Notes: generated by a model from the letters alone, not told the origin. Positions 1 through 5,773 are shown, counted from the stretch's first letter. The stretch: 6,573 nucleotides of DNA from Betaproteobacteria bacterium (GCA_028868235.1 JAGWUW010000157.1:1-6573); one strand, 5' to 3'. Translations and numbers: made by a program.

Positions 1-407
1 GCCTGGAAGTCGAGCACTTCATCGTTCGGCAGCTTGAGCCAGATGCCCTTGATGGTCGGCGTCAGGTTCTCGATGCGGCTGACCGTGCCATGGAAATCCT
101 TGACCGGGATGTCGCGCGCGTCCTCATCGATTTCCATCTCGACTTCGATGACGGTATCAGCTTCGAGCGTGGCGCAGCAGGCCAAGGCCTTACCTTCCTC
201 GCGCTCGTAGTCCATCAGCGCGAAGTTGGAAGAATTCTGGTGATCGACTTCGCCGTCGGTGATACACACCTTGCAGGTGGCGCAATAACCCTGGCCGCAG
301 GCGTGCGGCAGATAGATGCCAGCGCGCAGGGCGGCATCGAGGATGGTCTGGCCGTCTTCGACTTCGATGCTGCGGCCGAGCGGCTCGATGGTCAGTTCGT
401 AGCTCAT
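1..407 (-). CDS. dmpP: Phenol hydroxylase reductase component DmpP (5' part, gene runs off the left edge)
   Basis: This component passes electrons from NAD(P)H through FAD and a [2Fe-2S] centre to the diiron site of the hydroxylase. Only the first 135 residues are in the window; the family is about 350 residues long. The N-terminal plant-type ferredoxin domain (about residues 1-95) has the full cluster motif: C37, C42, C45 and C77 (spacing CX4CX2CX31C), within HACGQGYCATCK. From about residue 100 (DIPVKDFHGTV) the ferredoxin-reductase beta barrel that binds FAD begins; its FAD and NAD motifs are outside the window. The start at 407 gives the usual family N-terminus (MSYELTIEPLG). Its ribosome site is poor: an AGAGAGAC-like stretch, where the other operon genes have AAGGAG or GAGGAG. 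It lies 61 nt after dmpO, and that gap contains a hairpin. Last visible gene of the operon; whether dmpQ or a ring-cleavage dioxygenase follows cannot be seen. Confidence 0.95.
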   Translation of the reverse strand, partial: MSYELTIEPLGRSIEVEDGQTILDAALRAGIYLPHACGQGYCATCKVCITDGEVDHQNSSNFALMDYEREEGKALACCATLEADTVIEVEMEIDEDARDIPVKDFHGTVSRIENLTPTIKGIWLKLPNDEVLDFQ

Positions 408-432
408 GTTCTTGTCTCTCTGCGGGTCTTGG

Positions 433-462
433 CGGGGCTACCGCGTCCGGCGCGGCGCCCCG
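433..462 (-). other. Stable intercistronic hairpin between dmpO and dmpP
   Basis: On the transcript, CGGGGC pairs with GCCCCG (6 bp) and, inside a small internal loop, CCGCG pairs with CGCGG (5 bp) around a CCGGA loop. It sits in the 61-nt gap between the dmpO stop and the dmpP start. No T-run follows, so it is not a standard terminator. It may be an mRNA processing or stability element, or it may reduce expression of the reductase relative to the hydroxylase. The structure is seen in the sequence; the function is inferred. Confidence 0.55.
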
Positions 463-468
463 TTGGTT

Positions 469-828
469 TTAGTAGCCGGTACCGGCAATGCCATCCAGGC
501 CCAGCGTCCGGAAGCGGATCAGATCCTTGTGGCCGATGCCGTTCTCGGCCAGGGTCTTGTTACGATCCGGCGTGAAAGGCGTGTTGCCGTTCTGCCAGAT
601 AGCCTTGTCCCAGTCGATGTGCTGCCAGTCCGGGTGATAGCTGAAGCAGGCGGCCATTTCATCCACCACGGCAGAGAACGGCGTTTCCGGCTTCATGGCC
701 AGCACGAAGGGGCGCGAGAACATGCGGTGGCGCTCCCAGTTCACGTACAGCAACTGGCGGCCCTTGTAGTTCTCCACCGCGTCGCGCGACTTGAACTCGT
801 ACGGAGCGAGGGTTTTCAACATGGTCAT
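469..828 (-). CDS. dmpO: Phenol hydroxylase gamma subunit DmpO
   Basis: Small subunit of the (alpha-beta-gamma)2 hydroxylase, which inserts one oxygen atom from O2 into phenol or a related ring to give a catechol. At 119 residues it has the normal family length. The family pattern is present in FKSRDAVENY near the N-terminus, the YVNWERHRMFSRPF segment, FSYHPDWQHIDW in the middle, and the C-terminal RFRTLGLDGIAGTGY. It has no metal ligands of its own. The start at 828 is chosen because AAGGAG stands 6 nt upstream; the second ATG two codons later has poorer spacing. It begins 12 nt after the dmpN stop, so the two genes are surely co-transcribed and probably translationally coupled. Confidence 0.95.
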   Translation of the reverse strand: MTMLKTLAPYEFKSRDAVENYKGRQLLYVNWERHRMFSRPFVLAMKPETPFSAVVDEMAACFSYHPDWQHIDWDKAIWQNGNTPFTPDRNKTLAENGIGHKDLIRFRTLGLDGIAGTGY

Positions 829-840
829 GGCTGTCTCCTT

Positions 841-2385
841 TTAGTTCTTGGTCGCTTGTTCGCGCCAGGCAGCGAAGTTCTTCTGATCCTCGGAGCCGTT
901 GAAGTCGCCGAGGGCGCGCTTGTCGAGCTTCCAGTAGTCGAGCATGTGGCGGCCCGGCTCGAAGTCAGGGGCGTTCACATCGACGCCATCCGGCTCGCAG
1001 TTGCCCTGCAGCACCTGGTGCGAGGAGATGAAGGTCTGGCTGTACTTCTCCGGCTCGTTGTCGAAGATTTCCTTGCAGTGGTCGGAACAGGTATGGAACT
1101 TCTCACCGTTGTAGATCGACTCGCGGAAGCACATTTCCATCGGATCGCCCGGTTCGTTGAACTTCATGGTGCTGACGCAAACCTGGCAGTTCATCGGGGC
1201 CGTCTTGTTGTCGAAGCGGTTGCCGGCCTTTTCCTGAGCGTCAAAGAATTCCAGCACCGGACGGTAGTACTTGTCGAAGGTGTTGGGGTACTTCTCGGAC
1301 AGCCAGTCCATTTCGTCCGGGGTCGGAATCCAGGTGTGGAACGGGGTGGCCTGCGGCTTCATGTAGAAGCCGATCCACGACTGGTGCGAGACGTGCTCCT
1401 TTTCCTCGATGGTCTGGCTGAAGCACTTCGGAATGGTGATGCCGTAGCGGGCGAGGTCCTTGAACAGGGCGCCGCCGTTTTCCTCGACGTACATTTCCCA
1501 GGCTTCCTTGAAGCTCATGATGCGCTTCGGCAGCATGTAGTCCATCATCATGCCGACCGAGGCCAGCTTGCGGGTGCCGCGCCAGGTCCACTTGTCGATC
1601 CAGCGCTGGACGATAGGCAGGTTGTCCGGATCCTGTTCCAGCATGAACTTGATGCACTCCAGGCCCAGGGTCATGTGGCGCGCTTCGTCGGACTGTGCCG
1701 AGAAGCCGACGGTCATCGCGGCCATGTCACCGTTGTAGGCAGCACCGGAGATGAACGGCACGAACAGGATGTTGGTCAGCACGTATTCGAAGGCGAAGCC
1801 GATGGCGACCATGAATTCGAAGGGGCCGGCGGTGATGGCGTCGTCGAAGAAGGACTTGCCGTCCGACAGGTACCACATGCGGGATTGCTGGTGAGCGAAC
1901 TCGTCCATCCCGTTGTAGTACTTGTTGTAGTTGGAGATCGAGTGGATCTGCGTCTGGAAGTGGCGGTACTCATCGACCGCCTGCATCTGGCAGGCGACGC
2001 GCGGGCCGGCGCCGTTCATCTGCCGGCCCATCATCGAGAAACCGCGGGCGGCCATCAGCTCGAGCGGCGGCGTGGAGCCGAGGAAGAGCTTCAAGACGTT
2101 GATGTAACGGGCGTCGGTGACCGACAGGTGGCCGTTGTTCTGGTTGAAGCCGTCGAGGATGGCGTACAGCTTGCGCTCCTTCTCCGACTGATACTTCCAG
2201 TAGGCGTCCATGGTCAGGCGGAACGGGTCTTCCCACTTGTCCCAGTCGTGAATCTTGATGCCCTCGTAGGTCGTCTGCGGGAAGACCTTGTCCATCGGCT
2301 GGTAGGTCGTATCCCAGGCCAGATCGCGAGTCATCAGCGAGTAACGCTCCTTGAGGCCGAGCTTCTTGGCAACTTTCATATCCAT
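841..2385 (-). CDS. dmpN: Phenol hydroxylase alpha (large, diiron) subunit DmpN
   Basis: Catalytic subunit of the soluble bacterial multicomponent monooxygenase; it activates O2 at a carboxylate-bridged diiron centre and hydroxylates phenols to catechols. At 514 residues it is close to family length. The six expected ligands are all present: E109, the first EX2H pair E139/H142 (in DEYRH), E200, and the second pair E234/H237 (in DEARH). The C-terminal region has a Cys4 site, C400/C403 (CQVC) and C433/C437 (CSDHC), matching the structural zinc site known in this family. The end, GSEDQKNFAAWREQATKN, is typical of DmpN. AAGGAG lies 8 nt upstream of the ATG, and dmpM ends 25 nt upstream. Thr105 stands four residues before E109, where toluene o-xylene monooxygenase has I100 and TomA3 has V106, the residue gating the active site (alignment by eye). 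No frameshift or missing catalytic residue is seen. Confidence 0.97.
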   Translation of the reverse strand: MDMKVAKKLGLKERYSLMTRDLAWDTTYQPMDKVFPQTTYEGIKIHDWDKWEDPFRLTMDAYWKYQSEKERKLYAILDGFNQNNGHLSVTDARYINVLKLFLGSTPPLELMAARGFSMMGRQMNGAGPRVACQMQAVDEYRHFQTQIHSISNYNKYYNGMDEFAHQQSRMWYLSDGKSFFDDAITAGPFEFMVAIGFAFEYVLTNILFVPFISGAAYNGDMAAMTVGFSAQSDEARHMTLGLECIKFMLEQDPDNLPIVQRWIDKWTWRGTRKLASVGMMMDYMLPKRIMSFKEAWEMYVEENGGALFKDLARYGITIPKCFSQTIEEKEHVSHQSWIGFYMKPQATPFHTWIPTPDEMDWLSEKYPNTFDKYYRPVLEFFDAQEKAGNRFDNKTAPMNCQVCVSTMKFNEPGDPMEMCFRESIYNGEKFHTCSDHCKEIFDNEPEKYSQTFISSHQVLQGNCEPDGVDVNAPDFEPGRHMLDYWKLDKRALGDFNGSEDQKNFAAWREQATKN

Positions 2386-2410
2386 GGTGTTCGCTCCTTG
2401 CGTGCCGGAA

Positions 2411-2680
2411 TCAGGAATTCCAGCTCAGGGTAAATTCGTCGTCGGTCTCGTCCAGGTTGCCGGAGATCGTGATCAGGTGGAGTTGCAGCTCCTGCAGGTC
2501 GAACGAGCGGCCCATCTTCTCCTCGACTGTCTCACGCTTGATGACCAGGCGGTTCGGGACGTCGATCTTCACCATCGACGGCTGGTCGTCGACCATGGCG
2601 TTCGGGTTGTCCTCGAGGATGGCCTCGACGATGCAGCGGGACTCGTCGTTCTTCTGGAAAGCGATAAATGCGTTGGACAT
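2411..2680 (-). CDS. dmpM: Phenol hydroxylase effector (coupling) protein DmpM
   Basis: A cofactor-free regulatory protein that docks on the hydroxylase over the diiron site and is needed for efficient turnover, equivalent to MmoB of methane monooxygenase and TmoD of toluene monooxygenase. At 89 residues it has the normal length. Family features are the N-terminal FIAFQKNDESRCIVEAI and the central DNPNAMVDDQPSMVKID segment, followed by LVIKRETVEEKMGRSFDLQELQLHLITISG. There are no cysteine clusters or metal motifs, as expected. An AAAGGA ribosome site lies about 6 nt before the ATG, only 10 nt after the dmpL stop. It sits between the beta and alpha subunit genes as in other dmp-type operons. 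Confidence 0.95.
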   Translation of the reverse strand: MSNAFIAFQKNDESRCIVEAILEDNPNAMVDDQPSMVKIDVPNRLVIKRETVEEKMGRSFDLQELQLHLITISGNLDETDDEFTLSWNS

Positions 2681-2690
2681 GCGATTTCCT

Positions 2691-3683
2691 TTACAGGGCG
2701 ACGCCGGCCTTAGCGGCGCGGGCGTTCAGGTTCTGGACCAGTTCGGCCATGACAGCTTCGGCTTCGCCGCCGAAGGCCAGGGCAGCTACCGGCTTCAGGG
2801 CAACGACGGCACGGTCGCGCCACTTCCGCATCCAGGTGGCCAATTGTTCCTTGTTGTCAGGGTTATCGGCGCCGGCCGCCTTCAGCACGGCATCCAGCCA
2901 CTTGGAGGTTTCGCCGAACCATTCGCGCTGGAAGCGGGTCAGCATTGAGAAAACCGGGCTGTAGGCGGCATTCAGCTTCTCGTTGTAACGTTCGTAGATC
3001 AGGGGATAAAGCAGGCCTTCGAGGGCGAAATCCTGAGCGACCAACACTTCGAACCAGTCTTTCTCGACCATCAGGTCCTCAACGTAGCGACGCAGCTCTT
3101 GCCACTCGGCCCCCTCCAACCAAGCGGACTTGGCATTGGCCAGCGCATCGAGGTCGTCAAAGGCGATGCCCAGGCGGGTCACGTACTGCGCAACACCGAG
3201 CTGGTCCATACTGGCATAGCAGGCAGCCTGCGAAATGGCGATACCGTAGCCGTAGGAAGAAACATAAGCCTTATTCAGATTGGAAGCCCAGGCGACATGG
3301 CGCAGCGGCAGGAAGACCTCGAGGGCGTCGGCCTTGCCGGCAGGCGGATAGGCTGCAGCCAGGCCCAGTTCGTCTACCAGATCGAAATCGCCTTCGGCCA
3401 CTTCCTGCATCCGGCCACGGGCCAAGGTCCAGGTACCGTAGTAGTACTGGCGCGGGTCCTTCAGGGCGTACCAGTCCTTCATGGTGATCGCCGTACGGGT
3501 GGTATCGAAGATATCGTACTGCGGCTCCCAGGTCGGGCGATAGTGGTAGTTCTCGACCGGCTGCAGGTCCATCGTCGCTTCGATATAGCGCGAGGCCGGC
3601 TTGTCGGCCCCCATGCGGCGGGCCAGGTGGCCGAAGGTCTGGCGCAGCGGCGTGATGCTCACTGTCCTCAAATCGATTGCCAT
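2691..3683 (-). CDS. dmpL: Phenol hydroxylase beta subunit DmpL
   Basis: Structural beta subunit of the diiron hydroxylase. It has the same helical fold as the alpha subunit but no diiron ligands: no DEXRH pair is present. With the start used here it is 330 residues long, the family length. Recognisable segments are the N-terminal region ending in ASRYIEATMDLQP, then HYRPTWEPQYDIFD, DPRQYYYGTWTLARGRMQE and NLNKAYVSSYGYGIAISQAACY. The ATG at 3683 is chosen because AAGGAG lies 6 nt upstream and the protein then begins MAIDLRTVSITPLRQTF. An in-frame ATG at 3725 would add 14 residues (MRPSAPNGDFKETS) translated from the intergenic hairpin and the ribosome site itself, so it is rejected. Followed by dmpM after 10 nt. 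Confidence 0.96.
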   Translation of the reverse strand: MAIDLRTVSITPLRQTFGHLARRMGADKPASRYIEATMDLQPVENYHYRPTWEPQYDIFDTTRTAITMKDWYALKDPRQYYYGTWTLARGRMQEVAEGDFDLVDELGLAAAYPPAGKADALEVFLPLRHVAWASNLNKAYVSSYGYGIAISQAACYASMDQLGVAQYVTRLGIAFDDLDALANAKSAWLEGAEWQELRRYVEDLMVEKDWFEVLVAQDFALEGLLYPLIYERYNEKLNAAYSPVFSMLTRFQREWFGETSKWLDAVLKAAGADNPDNKEQLATWMRKWRDRAVVALKPVAALAFGGEAEAVMAELVQNLNARAAKAGVAL

Positions 3684-3707
3684 GCTTGTCTCCTTAAAAT
3701 CCCCATT

Positions 3708-3727
3708 CGGTGCGCTTGGCCGCACCG
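3708..3727 (-). other. Intercistronic hairpin between dmpK and dmpL
   Basis: CGGTGCG and CGCACCG form a perfect 7-bp stem around a 6-nt loop, in the 57-nt gap after the dmpK stop. A short T-run (TTTT) follows only some 7 nt later and overlaps the start of the dmpL ribosome site, so a full terminator is unlikely. It may be a processing or stability element separating the small dmpK message from the structural genes (inference). Confidence 0.5.
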
Positions 3728-3740
3728 GAAAGCCAAATAT

Positions 3741-4007
3741 TTAGCGAAAACGCTGGTGTGTAGCCTGATGCAGGTTCCAGTTGAAATCGGCGTCGGAGGC
3801 ATCGGCGTCGGCAGGCTCTGGCTTGGTATCGGTCAACAATTCGACCTGATTGGCCTTGCAGAATTCGTCGAAAGCCGCCTTCGGCATGACCAGTTCGGCC
3901 GCCACATCGGGGTCGCCAACGGCAAACTCGAATTCAATCAGCCCATTGGGCAGGGTGCGCATTACCCGCACGAACTTGCGGGTAATGTCGAACTTACCTT
4001 CCGCCAT
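3741..4007 (-). CDS. dmpK: Phenol hydroxylase assembly protein DmpK
   Basis: The first gene of the operon. DmpK-family proteins bind the hydroxylase and are thought to help its assembly or iron loading in vivo; they are not needed for turnover in vitro. The 88-residue product fits the family (about 90). It carries the pattern RKFVRV, IEFEFAVGDPDVAAELVMPKAAFDEFCKANQV. The tail is acidic, Ala/Asp-rich and more variable. The ATG at 4007 is chosen because GAGGAG lies 6 nt upstream. The in-frame ATG at 4058 would add 17 residues (starting MSHQRAAARRPWNEE) that cover the ribosome site and the leader hairpin and have no family match. The gap to the upstream araC-type gene is 128 nt and AT-rich, so dmpK probably has its own promoter. 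Confidence 0.9.
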   Translation of the reverse strand: MAEGKFDITRKFVRVMRTLPNGLIEFEFAVGDPDVAAELVMPKAAFDEFCKANQVELLTDTKPEPADADASDADFNWNLHQATHQRFR

Positions 4008-4027
4008 GTCTCGCTCCTCATTCCATG

Positions 4028-4040
4028 GCCGCCTTGCGGC
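4028..4040 (-). other. Short leader hairpin upstream of the dmpK ribosome site
   Basis: GCCGC and GCGGC form a 5-bp stem with a 3-nt loop, ending about 10 nt before the GAGGAG ribosome site of dmpK. Too small to be called a riboswitch or terminator. It may protect the 5' end of the operon mRNA. Confidence 0.3.
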
Positions 4041-4067
4041 AGCTCTCTGATGAGACACATTAGACGC

Positions 4068-4087
4068 TTCACTAAGATATTAATGAA
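4068..4087. promoter_or_regulatory. Candidate operator and promoter -10 region of the dmpK operon
   Basis: A 20-bp imperfect palindrome with the pattern TTCAnTAAnATnnTTAnTGAA (16 of 20 positions symmetric) lies 61-80 nt upstream of the dmpK start, in the only AT-rich part of the gap. Read in the dmp direction it contains -10-like hexamers (TAATAT, TATCTT). A weak -35-like TTTCCG (4098-4103) stands 18 nt from TATCTT. Its core TAAnATnTTA also occurs in the perfect palindrome before hpaR. I infer a MarR-type (HpaR) repressor site covering the promoter. Poor -35 agreement would fit an activator-dependent promoter. Confidence 0.4.
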
Positions 4088-4135
4088 TGGACGTTTGCGG
4101 AAATGACTTGTACTTTTCGTAACCCGAAAGGGGTT

Positions 4136-5044
4136 TCAGTTTTGGCCTTCGCGCCGGAACTGACTTGGTGGCACTCCGGTGCGCTTGGTGAAGAAACGGG
4201 AGAAATAAGCAGGATCGGCAAAACCGAGCTGGTAGCAGATCTCGGTGATCGGTACAGCCGAATAACGCAGCAGACGCCGCGCTTCCTGAAGCAGGCGTTC
4301 ATGAACGACTTCCTTGGAGGGCCGCTCGGCCATACGCCGGCATATGTCGTTGAGTCGCGCCTCGGTCACCGACAAACGACTAGCGTATTCGTTGAGGGTC
4401 AGGTGATCGCGAAAATGGGCTTCGACTAGATCGCAGAAATTGAGAAAGATGCGCAGGTCTTCACTGCGCTCGGGGCGTTGCGCCGAGACCGGCTCGTGCG
4501 CCACCAATAGCCGACTCAGGTGGATGAAGCTGCTTTCCCCCAGAGCCTGCATCAACGCGAGGTGCCCCTTGGCATCCCGGGCAAACTCCTGCTGTAACAA
4601 TGCGACCGACGCAAGCAGGCCATCGAAATCGGCAGCGAACTCGGCTGGCAAGCGGGACATTTCGACAAAGGCCGGCTGGCGCAGCAGGGACTCCGGCCAT
4701 TGCCCCGGCATCGCCTTATACCAGGCGCGGACGACCTCCTGACGAATGGTCAGCACATGGCCGTCGGTATCCTCCTCGGAATAAAAGGAATGTGGAATGG
4801 TAGGTGGCGTGAAGATGAACAATGGCGCCAGACCAAAATAGACTTCGCCGTCCAGATTGAGGCGAATGCTGCCGCGCACCAGCAAATGAACCTGGAAGAA
4901 ACTGTAATGCCGGTGCGGCGGCGTGTTGCGCCCGAAGAAATCGGCCAGTCGACCGAAGGTCTCGTAATGTATCTCGCACTCCGGGTCGCGCTGGTCGTAA
5001 ACCCGCCCGATATGGATATCCGGAATTGCCTGAACCGCCGTCAC
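4136..5044 (-). CDS. hpaA: AraC/XylS-family activator resembling HpaA (4-hydroxyphenylacetate regulator)
   Basis: Transcription activator with an N-terminal cupin sensing domain and a C-terminal double helix-turn-helix domain. It strongly resembles enteric HpaA, which activates hpaBC in response to 4-hydroxyphenylacetate. Shared segments include DQRDPECEIHYETFGRLADFFGRN (about 17-40), the cupin histidines HRH (44-46), LFIFTPPTIPHSF, and GHVLT. The HTH region (about 213-302) reads LTLNEYASRLSVTEARLNDICRR, then PITEICYQLGFADPAYFSRFF. The start is a GTG at 5044 with AAAGGAGG 7 nt upstream, giving 302 residues against about 296 for E. coli HpaA. The ATG at 5116 would add 24 unrelated residues. 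It is co-directional with and 128 nt upstream of dmpK, and divergent from hpaR. The similarity is recalled, not searched; the true inducer could be a phenol rather than 4-hydroxyphenylacetate. Confidence 0.85.
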   Translation of the reverse strand: MTAVQAIPDIHIGRVYDQRDPECEIHYETFGRLADFFGRNTPPHRHYSFFQVHLLVRGSIRLNLDGEVYFGLAPLFIFTPPTIPHSFYSEEDTDGHVLTIRQEVVRAWYKAMPGQWPESLLRQPAFVEMSRLPAEFAADFDGLLASVALLQQEFARDAKGHLALMQALGESSFIHLSRLLVAHEPVSAQRPERSEDLRIFLNFCDLVEAHFRDHLTLNEYASRLSVTEARLNDICRRMAERPSKEVVHERLLQEARRLLRYSAVPITEICYQLGFADPAYFSRFFTKRTGVPPSQFRREGQN

Positions 5045-5119
5045 CGTCACCCCTCCTTTATCTCCGCAACCCGATGAATGCCAGCTTACCGCAAGGCCGG
5101 CCGACAGGGTATCCAACGC

Positions 5120-5167
5120 GAAGCACTCCGCGAGCCATTATCCCCAGCGGGGCCTGAAGCACTTCGC
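5120..5167. repeat. Direct repeat GAAGCACTYCGC (two copies, 36 bp apart)
   Basis: Copies at 5120-5131 (with C at the Y) and 5156-5167 (with T) match at 11 of 12 positions and lie in the same orientation between the divergent regulator genes. AraC-family proteins usually bind direct repeats, but the common spacing is nearer 21 bp, so assignment to HpaA is tentative. Confidence 0.35.
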
Positions 5168-5179
5168 TAACATGTTAGC
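5166..5179. promoter_or_regulatory. Perfect 14-bp palindrome, candidate HpaR operator
   Basis: GCTAACATGTTAGC is identical to its own reverse complement and lies 56-69 bp upstream of the chosen hpaR start, overlapping the presumed -35 region. Size and symmetry fit a MarR dimer site. Autorepression of hpaR is the likely role (inference). Confidence 0.55.
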
Positions 5180-5234
5180 CATATAGCTGCTATCATCGGC
5201 ACTGTCAATGTGCATAAGCGCCGGAATAATTATC

Positions 5235-5720
5235 ATGTCTCGCAAGCTCGCCTACCGCAACCTGCCCCAACTTTTCCTGCGCGCCCGGGAAGAACTTCTC
5301 TGTCACTTCCGGCCCATCATCACTCACTTCGGCCTGACCGAGCAGCAATGGCGCATCCTGCGCGCCATTGGCGAATTCGAACAGCTAGAGCCGCGCGAAA
5401 TCTGCGAGATTTGCCAGATTCTCAGCCCCAGCTTGACCGGAGTGCTATCGCGCATGGAGGACATGGGTCTGGTCACTCGCACGCGGATGGAAGAAGACCA
5501 GCGCCGCGTCCTTGTTCGCATGACTCCCAAAGCCGAAAAGCTGGTAGCTGAACTTGGCCCGCTGATCGTCGAGCAATACAAGGTAATCGAGCAGGCCTTC
5601 GGCCCGGAATTGATCCAGGAACTCTATGTAGTGCTGGACAAGGTCATCGCCGCCGAACGCGGCCCGATTCCGCAAATCAAGCTGCCGCCCCGCAAAAATT
5701 GGATCGCCGACGAATCCTGA
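5235..5720 (+). CDS. hpaR: MarR-family repressor resembling HpaR
   Basis: Winged-helix repressor of aromatic catabolism. In E. coli HpaR represses the homoprotocatechuate operon and is released by hydroxyphenylacetates. The 161-residue product lines up with HpaR at LRAREELLCHFRPII (about 15-29), LTEQQWRILRAIGE (34-47), the recognition helix SPSLTGVLSRMEDMGLV (64-80) and the wing with its conserved DQRR (88-91), followed by dimerisation helices. The last 15 or so residues (QIKLPPRKNWIADES) are a basic/proline tail not expected in the E. coli protein. The ATG at 5235 is preferred: a weak GGA ribosome site stands upstream and the HpaR-like region begins soon after. The ATG at 5208 has no ribosome site and would add nine residues (MCISAGIII). 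Divergent from hpaA; convergent with the tRNA-Pro gene. Confidence 0.85.
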   Translation: MSRKLAYRNLPQLFLRAREELLCHFRPIITHFGLTEQQWRILRAIGEFEQLEPREICEICQILSPSLTGVLSRMEDMGLVTRTRMEEDQRRVLVRMTPKAEKLVAELGPLIVEQYKVIEQAFGPELIQELYVVLDKVIAAERGPIPQIKLPPRKNWIADES

Positions 5721-5773
5721 GCAAAAGCTTGCTGCTCGCCACTTCAAATTAGCGAAAAATATTTACCATGAAT

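Larger units (their letters stand above)
5045..5234. promoter_or_regulatory. Divergent hpaA-hpaR intergenic regulatory region
   Basis: The 190 bp between the two divergent regulator starts hold the AAAGGAGG ribosome site of hpaA, a near-perfect 12-bp direct repeat (5120-5131 and 5156-5167, GAAGCACTYCGC), the 14-bp palindrome at 5166-5179 and a smaller inverted repeat at 5183-5193. For hpaR, TATCAT (5191-5196) is the best -10-like hexamer, with only a weak -35 (TAACAT) overlapping the palindrome. No convincing -35/-10 pair was found for hpaA. Shared control of both genes from here is inferred. Confidence 0.5.

Noticed and set aside
406..2433. Open frame of 675 codons on the plus strand, antisense to dmpN and dmpO
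   Set aside because: It lies wholly opposite two unmistakable diiron hydroxylase genes, has no recognisable domain or ribosome site, and its Val/Arg/His-rich composition is what GC-rich codon use produces on the opposite strand.
3099..4106. Open frame of 335 codons on the plus strand across dmpL and dmpK
   Set aside because: Antisense shadow of dmpL and dmpK that also runs through their intergenic hairpin and the dmpK promoter region; no family resemblance.
4121..4135. Hairpin AACCC-GAAAG-GGGTT directly after the hpaA stop
   Set aside because: A 5-bp stem without a T-run in the hpaA direction, too weak to call a terminator; read-through from hpaA into dmpK remains possible.
4169..4182. TGGCAC-N6-GC, resembling a sigma-54 promoter on the plus strand
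   Set aside because: The GG-GC spacing is one base short, it points away from dmpK, and it lies inside the conserved HTH coding region of hpaA.
5142..5152. CCCC-AGC-GGGG inverted repeat in the hpaA-hpaR gap
   Set aside because: A four-base stem of pure GC is expected by chance in this composition and has no relation to the other motifs.
5721..5745. AGCAA/TTGCT inverted repeat after the hpaR stop as its terminator
   Set aside because: Only 5 bp with no following T-run on the plus strand; no convincing hpaR terminator is seen.
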